From positions 62,001-126,000 of the forward strand of contig QBVU01000001.1 in the NCBI GenBank assembly GCA_003284275.1: a DNA stretch of 64,000 nucleotides, in the 5' to 3' direction. Position 1 is the first letter of the stretch, and each line of letters starts with the position of its first letter. The translations under genes were made by a program, and so were the position numbers. The notes under the pieces were generated by a model. The model was not told the DNA's origin and searched no databases. It saw nothing but the letters and a program-made list of their open reading frames with translations. This DNA is from Pelagibacteraceae bacterium AG-313-A04 (GTDB lineage Bacteria; Pseudomonadota; Alphaproteobacteria; Pelagibacterales; Pelagibacteraceae). Of the stretch, positions 37,333 to 46,010 are shown one piece after another.

Positions 37333-38505
37333 ATGAGCGAAGTCTATATCACTTCTGCAGTAAGAACAGCGGTAGGAACACTAGGTAAATCATTGAAAAA
37401 TGTAAAAGCTGAGGAATTAGGTTCTTCAGTGATCTCGGAGTCTGTCAAAAAATCTAAAATTAATCCGGCCGAACTAGATGAGTTGATATTTGGTCAAGTT
37501 TTAACTGGAGGCTCAGGCCAAAACCCTGCTAGGCAAGCCGCTATGAAAGCTGGAATTCCAAAAGAAGTTCCCTCATATATTGTAAACCAAGTCTGCGGTT
37601 CTGGAATAAGATCTGTGGCTTCAGGTTTCCAAAGTATAAAAGGTGGAGACTCAAAAATACTTATAGCAGGAGGACAAGAAAGCATGTCACAAGCTCCACA
37701 TGCTATTCATCTAAGAGATGGGAAAAAATTAGGTGATACTGAGATGGTAGATACTATGATCAAAGACGGCTTATGGGATGCATTTCATGGATATCATATG
37801 GGCATAACTGCAGAAAATGTTGCAGAAAAATTTCAAGTTACGAGAGATGAACAAGATAAATTTGCTTTAAAATCCCAGGAAAAGGCGCTTAAAGCCCAAA
37901 CAGAAAATAAATTTAAGGAGGAAATAATTGATTTCAAAATCAAATCAAAGAAAGCAGAGATTAATTTCAATAAAGATGAACACCCAAGAGAAGGGATAAA
38001 TTTAGAAGCGCTCTCAAGATTAAAACCAGCATTTAAAAAAGATGGCACTGTGACCGCTGGAAATGCATCAGGTATCAATGATGGTGCTGCAGCTGTTACT
38101 TTAATGAACAGCAAAGAGGCAGAAAAAAGAGGCTTGAGAAAGTTAGTTAATGTAAAATCTTGGGCAAGTTGTGGTGTGGATCCAGCGTTAATGGGCACTG
38201 GCCCAATTCCATCTGCAAAGAAAGCATTGGATTTAGCTGGCTGGAAAATAAATGAGGTGGATTTATTTGAAATTAATGAAGCATTTGCAGCACAAAGTAT
38301 AGCTGTAATTAAAACCCTTTCAATTCCCGAAGAAAAGGTAAATGTTAATGGCGGCGCTATTGCTTTAGGTCATCCAATTGGTGCCTCGGGAACAAGAATT
38401 CTTGTCACTCTCATACATGAAATGATTAAACGAGATGTCAAAAAAGGTTTAGCAACTCTTTGTATCGGTGGGGGTATGGGTATTGCAATGTGTGTTGAAA
38501 GATAA
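37333..38505 (+). CDS. Acetyl-CoA C-acetyltransferase (thiolase)
   Basis: A 390-residue type II thiolase that interconverts two acetyl-CoA and acetoacetyl-CoA. The acyl-accepting Cys is Cys88 in NQVCGSGIRSV; NEAFAAQS, the GGAIALGHPIGASGTRI His motif and the second active-site Cys in ATLCIGGGMG are intact. The gene may be phaA/atoB type. It lies 11 bases before an HDAC-family gene, and the acetoacetyl-CoA synthetase gene is convergent nearby. Together synthetase and thiolase would turn acetoacetate into two acetyl-CoA. Confidence 0.95.
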   Translation: MSEVYITSAVRTAVGTLGKSLKNVKAEELGSSVISESVKKSKINPAELDELIFGQVLTGGSGQNPARQAAMKAGIPKEVPSYIVNQVCGSGIRSVASGFQSIKGGDSKILIAGGQESMSQAPHAIHLRDGKKLGDTEMVDTMIKDGLWDAFHGYHMGITAENVAEKFQVTRDEQDKFALKSQEKALKAQTENKFKEEIIDFKIKSKKAEINFNKDEHPREGINLEALSRLKPAFKKDGTVTAGNASGINDGAAAVTLMNSKEAEKRGLRKLVNVKSWASCGVDPALMGTGPIPSAKKALDLAGWKINEVDLFEINEAFAAQSIAVIKTLSIPEEKVNVNGGAIALGHPIGASGTRILVTLIHEMIKRDVKKGLATLCIGGGMGIAMCVER

Positions 38506-38516
38506 ATTTTTTTTCA

Positions 38517-39410
38517 ATGGAACTTCCTGTTGTAAATCACCCTGATTACGTAGCTAAAATTAACGACGACAACAAATTTCCTATTCAAAAGTTTGGTGCT
38601 TTAGCAGAACATCTATTAAATGCTGGTGTAGTTAAAAAGTTTTATATTCCTCAAGAATGCTCTACTGAAACTATGAAAACTTCACATTCATTAGAATATA
38701 TAAATCATATTAGAAACAAGACTTTAGATATAAAACTTCAGAAAAAAATTGGCTTTCCTATCAATGATAGTGTTGTGAGAAGATCATTTGTTGCAACTGG
38801 TGGAACTGTTCTCGCTAGTAAACTTGCATTAAACTCAAAACTAGCATGTAATACTGCAGGTGGTAGTCATCATGCTACATTTGATTGTGGTGCTGGTTAT
38901 TGTGTTTTTAATGATGTCGCTGTAGCAGCAAATTATTTGAAAAATAAAAGCTACGCAAAAAAAATACTTATAATCGATTTAGATGTACACCAAGGAAATG
39001 GTAATTCAGAAATATTTAAAAATGATACAAATATTCTAACATTTAGTATGCACTGTGCGTCCAATTACCCAGCAAAAAAATCGAAGAGTGATATTGATAT
39101 TGAACTCAAAGAAAAAATGGAAGACGAGGAATATTTAAATATTCTTCATAAAAATTTAAAAGAACTCAATAAAAATAAGTATGATTTTGTATTTTATGTA
39201 GCTGGAGTTGACATTCATTTTGAGGATAGATTGGGCAAACTAAAAATTACTGACGATGGAATTAATAAAAGAGATCAAATAGTAATTGAGAATTTCTATT
39301 CAAAAAATACTCCTTTGTGTGGTGTTTTAGGTGGAGGTTACAATAAGAGTTTTGAAAAACTTATTGAGCTTCATTCAATGTTACACAAAAATTGTGCTAA
39401 AATTATTTAA
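38517..39410 (+). CDS. Histone deacetylase family protein
   Basis: A zinc-dependent deacylase of the arginase/deacetylase fold, 297 aa. The paired His motif GGSHHATFDCGAGYCVFND, the metal-binding LIIDLDVHQGNG, and the late GGGYNKS loop are all present. Bacterial members act on acetylated small molecules, acetoin-linked targets, polyamines or protein lysines; the substrate is unknown. It follows the thiolase gene by 11 bases. Confidence 0.92.
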   Translation: MELPVVNHPDYVAKINDDNKFPIQKFGALAEHLLNAGVVKKFYIPQECSTETMKTSHSLEYINHIRNKTLDIKLQKKIGFPINDSVVRRSFVATGGTVLASKLALNSKLACNTAGGSHHATFDCGAGYCVFNDVAVAANYLKNKSYAKKILIIDLDVHQGNGNSEIFKNDTNILTFSMHCASNYPAKKSKSDIDIELKEKMEDEEYLNILHKNLKELNKNKYDFVFYVAGVDIHFEDRLGKLKITDDGINKRDQIVIENFYSKNTPLCGVLGGGYNKSFEKLIELHSMLHKNCAKII

Positions 39411-39411
39411 A

Positions 39412-39458
39412 CTCAGTCCCAACTACCTTTAATAGGAGTTCCAGGGTTTGGGACCGAG
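39412..39458. repeat. Long-loop hairpin in the spacer between convergent genes
   Basis: CTCaGTCCCAA and TTGGGACcGAG pair over ten of eleven positions around a 25-base loop. The element is G/C-rich compared with its surroundings and lies between the convergent HDAC-family and acetoacetyl-CoA synthetase genes. No T-run follows closely on either side, so it is not a standard intrinsic terminator. It could be a 3' mRNA structure or a small structured RNA. Confidence 0.5.
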
Positions 39459-39512
39459 CATAATTAAAAATATCTTAAATATTAAAAGAAAATAATATTA
39501 GAAAATGACGCG

Positions 39513-41444
39513 CTACGATTTTAGCTGTGACAAGTTTTCAAAAAATTTTAAACTCTCTGGGTTAGCTATTGCCTCTTTATTGTTGATAGTTTCCCCATTA
39601 ATTACTTTTCTAACCGCTAGCTCAACTATTTTACCACTTTTAGTCCTTGGAATTTCTGGAACTTTAATAATTATTGAAGGAACATGTTTCGGAGAACAGT
39701 TTTTTCTTATTCTTGATTTGATCAATTTTATTTTTTCATCATCTAACTCTTCATTGTTTTTAGTTGTAATAAACAAGACAATCCTTACATCATCATTAAA
39801 ATCTTGCCCTACAACTAGCCCTTCGGTAATGAAATCGATGTCTTCAACTTGTTGATAAATTTCTGATGTTCCTATTCTTACACCTCCGGGGTTTAACGTA
39901 GCATCAGATCGTCCTCTCATGATAAAACCATTATTTATAGTTCGCTCAATGAAATCACCATGATGCCAAATATTTTCAAATTTATTGAAATAAGCCTTAT
40001 GATATTTTTGTCCGTCATCATCACCCCAAAACTTTACGGGCATGGATGGAAAAGGTTTTTTAACCACAAGCTCCCCTTTCTCTCCTTCTTTTATACTTTT
40101 TCCCTCATCTGTAAAAACATCCACATCAATACCTAAGCTTTGACCCTGAATTTCTCCCATGTATACATTTGAGTAAAGATTTCCTAAAACTAAACAGCCA
40201 ACTAAATCTGTTCCTCCTGCAATAGAGGCAAGATGAACATCTTTCTTTAAATTATCATATACATACTTAAAGCTTTCCTCAGCTAAGGGAGAGCCTGTTG
40301 AAGTTATTATTTTTATTGAACTTAGATCTAGATTTTTACTATTGTATTTTTCATTCTTTAAATGATCGATGTATTTAGCGCTAACTCCAAACAGATTTAT
40401 TTTCTTGTTTTGACAATACTCTAAGAGAACATCTATTTTTGGATATACAGGTGCTCCATCGAATAAAAATATAGAAGAACCTGTTGCTAATCCTCCAACC
40501 AACCAATTCCACATCATCCAGCCCGTAGTAGTATAATAAAATAATTTTTCATTATCCTTGATATCACAATGAAGCATAAATTCTTTATTATGTTCAATTA
40601 AAACGTTTCCAGCTCCATGTGTTATGCATTTTGGTTTTCCAGTGGTACCACTTGAAAAGAGAATATAAATGGGATGATTAAATTCAAATCGTTCAAAAGC
40701 TTCATCCATTTTTTCTTTTTCTAAAACCTGATCAAAGTTTATATAATTTTGCAGATTAATCTTTTCTTTCTTATTATATGCAAACACTAAAGTTTTTTTA
40801 ATTGAAGGAATTTGTTTTAAAATATTTTCAATTTTTTCAAGAATGTTAATTTTTTTACCATTATAAAAATAGTGATCACTAGTAATTAAAATACTAGGTT
40901 CAATTTGTTTAAATCTATCTACAACTCCTTGGATTCCAAAGTCTGGGGAACATGACGACCAGATAATTCCATTTTTTGCACAAGATAAGAAACCTATTAT
41001 AGACTCAATTTTATTTGGGACATAAGCAGCAACACGATCTCCTTTTTTTAAACCTATAGATTTTAAGTAGTTAGAAAATTTACAAACTTTACTATAAAGT
41101 TGTTTCCAAGAAATCTCTTCTTCAAACCCTTTCTCGGATAAAAAACTTATTGCTATCTCTGATGACTTTTTCTTAAGAATATTTTCAGAATAATTTAATT
41201 TAGAATCTGGAAAGAAATTAGTTTTATAAAATATCTTATTATATTTAATTATTTCTTTTCCTTTATCTCCAATAATCTTTGAATAGTCCCAAAACTTTGA
41301 CCAAAATTCCTCTGGATGATCTACTGACCATTTCCATAAATTTTTGAAATTATAGTTCGATTTTATATTTATATATTTTGAAAAATCCTCAAGAAGAGAC
41401 TCTTTTTTTCTTTTACCAGAGGGTTCCCACAGAAATTTTTCCAT
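39513..41444 (-). CDS. Acetoacetyl-CoA synthetase
   Basis: An ANL-family ligase (643 aa) that activates acetoacetate with ATP and CoA. The AMP-binding P-loop is LFSSGTTGKPKCITHG; TTTGWMMWNWLVGGLATG, the GGTDLVGC motif and the core motif GRSDATLNPGGVRIG identify the acetoacetyl-CoA branch, as does the 643-aa length and N-terminal ACAS_N region (NLWKWSVDHPEEFWSKFWDY). The C-terminal catalytic Lys is in PRTKSGKIVELAVRK. The start codon lies inside a hairpin at 41443-41465 and has no clear ribosome binding site. The next plus-strand gene (aceE) begins 269 bases away. Confidence 0.93.
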   Translation of the reverse strand: MEKFLWEPSGKRKKESLLEDFSKYINIKSNYNFKNLWKWSVDHPEEFWSKFWDYSKIIGDKGKEIIKYNKIFYKTNFFPDSKLNYSENILKKKSSEIAISFLSEKGFEEEISWKQLYSKVCKFSNYLKSIGLKKGDRVAAYVPNKIESIIGFLSCAKNGIIWSSCSPDFGIQGVVDRFKQIEPSILITSDHYFYNGKKINILEKIENILKQIPSIKKTLVFAYNKKEKINLQNYINFDQVLEKEKMDEAFERFEFNHPIYILFSSGTTGKPKCITHGAGNVLIEHNKEFMLHCDIKDNEKLFYYTTTGWMMWNWLVGGLATGSSIFLFDGAPVYPKIDVLLEYCQNKKINLFGVSAKYIDHLKNEKYNSKNLDLSSIKIITSTGSPLAEESFKYVYDNLKKDVHLASIAGGTDLVGCLVLGNLYSNVYMGEIQGQSLGIDVDVFTDEGKSIKEGEKGELVVKKPFPSMPVKFWGDDDGQKYHKAYFNKFENIWHHGDFIERTINNGFIMRGRSDATLNPGGVRIGTSEIYQQVEDIDFITEGLVVGQDFNDDVRIVLFITTKNNEELDDEKIKLIKSRIRKNCSPKHVPSIIIKVPEIPRTKSGKIVELAVRKVINGETINNKEAIANPESLKFFENLSQLKS

Positions 41445-41465
41445 AAAAGCTAGCTTAGCTTTTAT
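41443..41465 (-). promoter_or_regulatory. Hairpin that includes the start codon of acetoacetyl-CoA synthetase
   Basis: A perfect 10-bp inverted repeat, ATAAAAGCTA / TAGCTTTTAT, with a 3-base loop. In the minus-strand message its 3' arm contains the first two bases of the ATG, so it could hide the start region. On the plus strand it is followed by a T-run (TTTTTTT), so it could also stop antisense transcription. The nearest bases upstream of the ATG show no ribosome binding site. Confidence 0.55.
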
Positions 41466-41713
41466 TTTTTTATCTTAATAGATATTTTTTAAGAATAATT
41501 TTCTGAACTAAAACTGCTCTATTTGTTTTAATATCTCTTTTTTTAAATAAAAAATTTATTAACCAACGCATGTCACATATGAATAAAATTAATTGACGAA
41601 AAAAAGCAGAAAATATGACCAAAATTGATCTTATCCGACTATTTGCCCTATTCTTTAATGTTTATTAATTATTTATTTTTTAATATGTTGCACCCAGTTT
41701 ATAATAGCTAATT
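41466..41713. other. Divergent control region of aceE and acetoacetyl-CoA synthetase
   Basis: About 250 bases of AT-rich DNA without a gene. A near-palindrome GACCAAAATTGATC (41617-41630) and a TATAAT at 41700-41705, eight bases upstream of the aceE ATG, are visible. If that TATAAT is a working -10 box, the aceE message would start within a few bases of its ATG. I see no clear -35 for it and no riboswitch. Confidence 0.3.
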
Positions 41714-44700
41714 ATGGCTCAGAATATTTCAGTCCCAGATATAGGTGATTTTAAAGACGTTGAGGTCATAGAAGTTTTAGTTAAACCTGGAGACCAAATA
41801 AACAAGAATGATCCTATTGTTACAATCGAGAGTGATAAGTCAAGCGTGGAAATACCCTCTCCTGCTGCTGGAGAAATTAAAGATTTAAAAGTTAAAATTG
41901 GAGATAAAGTTTCTGAGGGAAGCGTATTAGCAACAATAGAAAATGGTCAAGCTGCATCAGCTCCAAAAGAAAAAAAAATTGAAAAAGAAGTTCAAACTCA
42001 AGAAAAACCAAAAACTAATGGCGAGGTAAATCAGGTAAGACAAGTTAAGAAAGTCTTTGCTGAACCAGCCTCAAAAGATGATATCGATCCTATTGAAACA
42101 AATGAATGGATAGACTCGCTAAATTCAGTCATTGAAAATGACGGTTCTTCACGAGCAAGTTACTTATTGAACAAAGTTGTCGATCAAGCTTATAAATCTG
42201 GTCTTGTTCTTCCGGATACTAGGACAACGCCTTACATTAATACTATTCCGCCAGAGGCTGAGATTAAGTCGCCCGGTGATCAAAATATTGAAAAAAAAAT
42301 ACGAGCATATGTAAGGTGGAACGCAGCAGCTATGGTTGTAAAGGCTAATAAAAAAAGTCCTGAACTGGGAGGTCACATCGGTACTTTTGCTTCTGCTGCA
42401 ACACTTTACGATGTGGGAATGAATCATTTTTGGAGAGCAAAGAATAACAAATTTGGTGGAGATTTGATTTATTTTCAAGGGCACTCGGCGCCAGGAATGT
42501 ACGCCAGAGCTTTCTTAGAAGGAAGACTTACTTCAAAACAACTAGACGGTTTTAGACAAGAAGTGAATAAAGGAGGTTTGTCCTCATATCCACACCCTTG
42601 GTTGATGCCAAAATTCTGGCAGTTTCCAACTGTATCTATGGGTCTTGGACCTATCATGGCTATCTATCAAGCCAGATTTTTAAAATATCTTATCAATAGA
42701 GGATTAATTAAAGATGAGGGAAGAAAAATTTGGGTATTTCTTGGTGATGGTGAAATGGATGAGCCGGAGTCACTTGGTGCAATTGGTTTAGCTGCTCGTG
42801 AAAAATTAGATAATTTGATTTTTGTTGTAAATTGTAATTTGCAAAGACTGGATGGACCTGTTCGAGGAAATGGTAAAATTATTCAGGAACTAGAGGGTAG
42901 CTTTAGAGGTTCGGGTTGGAATGTAATAAAAGTTATTTGGGGATCATACTGGGATCAATTATTAGCTAAAGATAAAACGGGTCTTCTTATAAAGAGGATG
43001 AATGAATGCGTAGATGGAGAATATCAAGCGTTTAAGGCTAAGGGTGGTTCGTATGTTAGAGAAAAGTTTTTTGGAAAATATCCTGAGCTTACTGAGCTTG
43101 TTTCTTCATTAACAGATAAAGATATTTGGAGATTAAATAGAGGTGGCCATGATCCTCACAAAGTTTATGCAGCTTACTCAGCTGCGATGCAGAATACTGG
43201 GTCACCTACAGTTGTCCTAGCAAAAACTATCAAAGGATATGGAATGGGTAAAACAGGTGAGAGTGTAAATACAACTCACCAGCAAAAAAAATTAGATGAA
43301 GAAGATCTATTGTATTATAGAGATAGGTTTAAAGTTCCGCTTACGGATAAACAAGTCAAGAATATAGAATATTATAAACCAGACGAAAATTCTGAAGAGA
43401 TAAAATATTTAAAAGAAAAGAGAATGAAACTTGGAGGGTTTATTCCTGAGAGATCTTCTTTTGCTAAACAAATTAAAGCTCCACCAAAAGATATTTTTGA
43501 TGCTTTTATGAAATCAACTAACAAAAAAGAAATGTCTACGACAATGGCTTTAGTTAGAATGATGACTGCACTGCTTAGAGATAAAAATGTTGCTCCAAGA
43601 TTAGTACCAATCATCCCTGACGAAGCGAGGACTTTTGGAATGGAGGGTTTCTTTCAGAAAATTGGAATTTATGCACATGAAGGACAGAAATATGAACCAG
43701 TGGACTCTGAACAATTAAGTTCATATCGAGAAGATAAAAGTGGTCAAGTTTTAGAAGAAGGTATTAATGAATCTGGGGCAATGTCATCTTGGATTGCAGC
43801 TGGAACCGCTTACACTAATCACGATATTGAAATGATACCTGTATATATTTTCTATTCAATGTTTGGATTCCAAAGAGTTGGGGATTTAGCATGGGCAGCT
43901 GGTGACTCTCAAGCTAGAGGGTTCTTAATTGGAGCAACAGCTGGAAGAACCACATTAGCTGGAGAAGGATTACAACACCAGGACGGACACAGCCAATTAT
44001 TGGCATCAAATATTCCAAACTGCATTAGTTATGATCCAACATTTGCTTATGAGATGGCAACAATATTTAGAGAAGGCTTAAGAAGAATGCATGAAAAGAA
44101 AGAGAATGTCTTCTACTACATCACTGCAATGAATGAAAACTACTCTCATCCAGAAAAACCTAAAGGTTGTGATGATGGAATCCTAAAAGGTATGTACTTA
44201 TTCAAAGAAGGAAAAAATAAAGGAAAAACTAAAGTTCAATTATTAGGTTCAGGAACAATTTTAAGAGAAATCATAGCTGCTTCTGAAATCTTATCAAAAG
44301 AATATAATATAGATGCAGACATTTGGAGCGTAACGAGTTTTAATGAATTAAGAAGAGATGGAATGGAAACTGAAAGATTGAATCTTTTAAATCCAAATAA
44401 AAAGCCAAAAAAATCTTACGTTCAAGAATGTTTGTCTAAAAGAGATGGACCAATCATAGCAGCTTCTGATTATACTAGAGCATTCACAGATCAGATAAGA
44501 CCCTACACTGACAAGAAGTTTTACTCATTTGGAACAGATGGATATGGAAGAAGCGATACTAGAAAAAATTTAAGAAAATTTTTTGAGGTAGATAAAGAGC
44601 ATATAGTAGCCTTTACCTTAAGCGCATTAGCAAAAGAGCAGCTTGTTGGCTCTGAGGAAGCAGAAAAAGCAATAAAAAAATATAAGATAGACAAAGAGAA

Positions 44701-44722
44701 AGATTTTCCAGCGAATTTATAA
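41714..44722 (+). CDS. aceE: Pyruvate dehydrogenase E1 (homodimeric type) with N-terminal lipoyl domain
   Basis: Thiamine-diphosphate-dependent E1 of the pyruvate dehydrogenase complex, 1002 aa. The TPP motif is GDGEMDEPESLGAIGL...NCNLQRLDG; the homodimeric (AceE) type is clear from NLIFVVNCNLQRLDGPVRGN and GEGLQHQDGHS. Residues 1-77 form a lipoyl/biotinyl domain with the lipoylation motif ESDKSSVEIPSP, followed by a linker (about 78-115). The E. coli AceE has about 887 aa and no such domain. The lipoyl domain closely resembles that of AceF next door, including VPDIGDFKDVEVIEVLV. aceF follows after one base. Confidence 0.95.
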   Translation: MAQNISVPDIGDFKDVEVIEVLVKPGDQINKNDPIVTIESDKSSVEIPSPAAGEIKDLKVKIGDKVSEGSVLATIENGQAASAPKEKKIEKEVQTQEKPKTNGEVNQVRQVKKVFAEPASKDDIDPIETNEWIDSLNSVIENDGSSRASYLLNKVVDQAYKSGLVLPDTRTTPYINTIPPEAEIKSPGDQNIEKKIRAYVRWNAAAMVVKANKKSPELGGHIGTFASAATLYDVGMNHFWRAKNNKFGGDLIYFQGHSAPGMYARAFLEGRLTSKQLDGFRQEVNKGGLSSYPHPWLMPKFWQFPTVSMGLGPIMAIYQARFLKYLINRGLIKDEGRKIWVFLGDGEMDEPESLGAIGLAAREKLDNLIFVVNCNLQRLDGPVRGNGKIIQELEGSFRGSGWNVIKVIWGSYWDQLLAKDKTGLLIKRMNECVDGEYQAFKAKGGSYVREKFFGKYPELTELVSSLTDKDIWRLNRGGHDPHKVYAAYSAAMQNTGSPTVVLAKTIKGYGMGKTGESVNTTHQQKKLDEEDLLYYRDRFKVPLTDKQVKNIEYYKPDENSEEIKYLKEKRMKLGGFIPERSSFAKQIKAPPKDIFDAFMKSTNKKEMSTTMALVRMMTALLRDKNVAPRLVPIIPDEARTFGMEGFFQKIGIYAHEGQKYEPVDSEQLSSYREDKSGQVLEEGINESGAMSSWIAAGTAYTNHDIEMIPVYIFYSMFGFQRVGDLAWAAGDSQARGFLIGATAGRTTLAGEGLQHQDGHSQLLASNIPNCISYDPTFAYEMATIFREGLRRMHEKKENVFYYITAMNENYSHPEKPKGCDDGILKGMYLFKEGKNKGKTKVQLLGSGTILREIIAASEILSKEYNIDADIWSVTSFNELRRDGMETERLNLLNPNKKPKKSYVQECLSKRDGPIIAASDYTRAFTDQIRPYTDKKFYSFGTDGYGRSDTRKNLRKFFEVDKEHIVAFTLSALAKEQLVGSEEAEKAIKKYKIDKEKDFPANL

Positions 44723-44723
44723 A

Positions 44724-45986
44724 ATGACAATTCAAAAAATTTTAGTTCCAGATATGGGTGACTTTAAAGATGTAGAAGTCATTGAGGTTCTTGTTAAAAA
44801 AGGTCAAGTTATTAAAAAAAATGATTCTTTAATAACTTTAGAAAGTGACAAATCAAGTGTTGAGGTGCCGTCTACTTACGAAGGTAAGATAGAAAAAATT
44901 AATGTTTCTGTAGGTGATAAAATTAACAAAGGGGATTTAATTCTTACTTTAGAGTCAAAGCAGGAAACAAATGAGCCTGTAAAAGAAAAATCTAAAAAAG
45001 AACCTGTAAATGAAAAAAAACAAAACGAAGTAGTTCAGGTACAACAGCAACAGCCTGCACCTAGTGTTCCTGCTTCAGGGAAAAGTTCTGCAAGTCCAAA
45101 AATAAGAAAGTTTGCAAGAGAGCTAGGAACAGATATTTCTAAAATTTCTGGCACACAACGTGCTGGGAGAGTTTCGGCCGAAGATGTTAAAAATTTTGTA
45201 AGATCTCAAGTTACAGTTTCTCAAGGTGAGGTACAAAAAAAAGAAGTTGCCAAATATGTAGAAGAATATTCTCACGAGGAATTTGGCGAAATAACAACGC
45301 AAGATCTACCACGTGTTAAGAAGCTTTCAGGTCCCCATTTAGTCAGATCATGGACAGAAATTCCTCACGTCACACAACATGATGAAATAGATGTTACTGA
45401 CATGGAGCAGTTTAGGAATTCTTTATATGATTATTATACCGGTGAAAAAATTAAAGTAACTCCTCTCGCATTTATTGCAAAAGCCTTAGTGAGTGCTCTA
45501 AAAGAATTTCCAAACTTTAACGCATCATTAAATCCTGAGAGTAATAAAATCATTTATAAAAAATATTTTCATATTGGTTTTGCTGTTGACACTCCCCACG
45601 GTCTAATGGTTCCTAAATTAAGAAACGTTGATCAAATGAGTATTCAAAAAATTGGGGAAGAGCTTAGAAATACAAGTCAACTTTGTAGGGAACTTAAAAT
45701 CGATAAAAAAGAATTTTTTGGAGGATCGATGACTATCTCGAGTTTAGGAGGAATTGGTGGAACGCATTTTACGCCCATCATCAATCCTCCAGAAGTAGCA
45801 ATTTTAGGTGTTGGAAAAACTTTCGATCGCCTTGTAAAAGAAAAAAATCAAATAGTTTCTAAAAAGATACTTCCAATATCTCTATCTTATGATCACAGAT
45901 TAATAGATGGAGCAGAAGGAGCTAGATTTTGTGTCTACCTTGGAAAATGTCTTGGAAAAGATTTTGCCTTTAAGCTTGCTGTTTAG
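44724..45986 (+). CDS. aceF: Dihydrolipoyl acetyltransferase (pyruvate dehydrogenase E2)
   Basis: The E2 core of pyruvate dehydrogenase, 420 aa, moves the acetyl group from lipoamide to CoA. Lipoyl domain at 1-77 (lipoyl Lys in LESDKSSVEVPS), Pro/Gln linker, peripheral-subunit-binding domain near 125-165 (SPKIRKFARELGTDISKISGT...GRVSAEDV), then the catalytic domain ending in SYDHRLIDGAEGARF with the His and Asp. Only one lipoyl domain is present, fewer than in E. coli, which could be offset by the one in AceE. E3 is not in the window. Confidence 0.96.
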   Translation: MTIQKILVPDMGDFKDVEVIEVLVKKGQVIKKNDSLITLESDKSSVEVPSTYEGKIEKINVSVGDKINKGDLILTLESKQETNEPVKEKSKKEPVNEKKQNEVVQVQQQQPAPSVPASGKSSASPKIRKFARELGTDISKISGTQRAGRVSAEDVKNFVRSQVTVSQGEVQKKEVAKYVEEYSHEEFGEITTQDLPRVKKLSGPHLVRSWTEIPHVTQHDEIDVTDMEQFRNSLYDYYTGEKIKVTPLAFIAKALVSALKEFPNFNASLNPESNKIIYKKYFHIGFAVDTPHGLMVPKLRNVDQMSIQKIGEELRNTSQLCRELKIDKKEFFGGSMTISSLGGIGGTHFTPIINPPEVAILGVGKTFDRLVKEKNQIVSKKILPISLSYDHRLIDGAEGARFCVYLGKCLGKDFAFKLAV

Positions 45987-46010
45987 ATCTTCTTAAACTA
46001 TTAACCCCTG

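Noticed and set aside
41700-41705. TATAAT just upstream of aceE as a promoter giving a leaderless message
   Set aside because: No -35 is seen at the right distance, and such boxes are frequent by chance in AT-rich DNA; kept only as a note.
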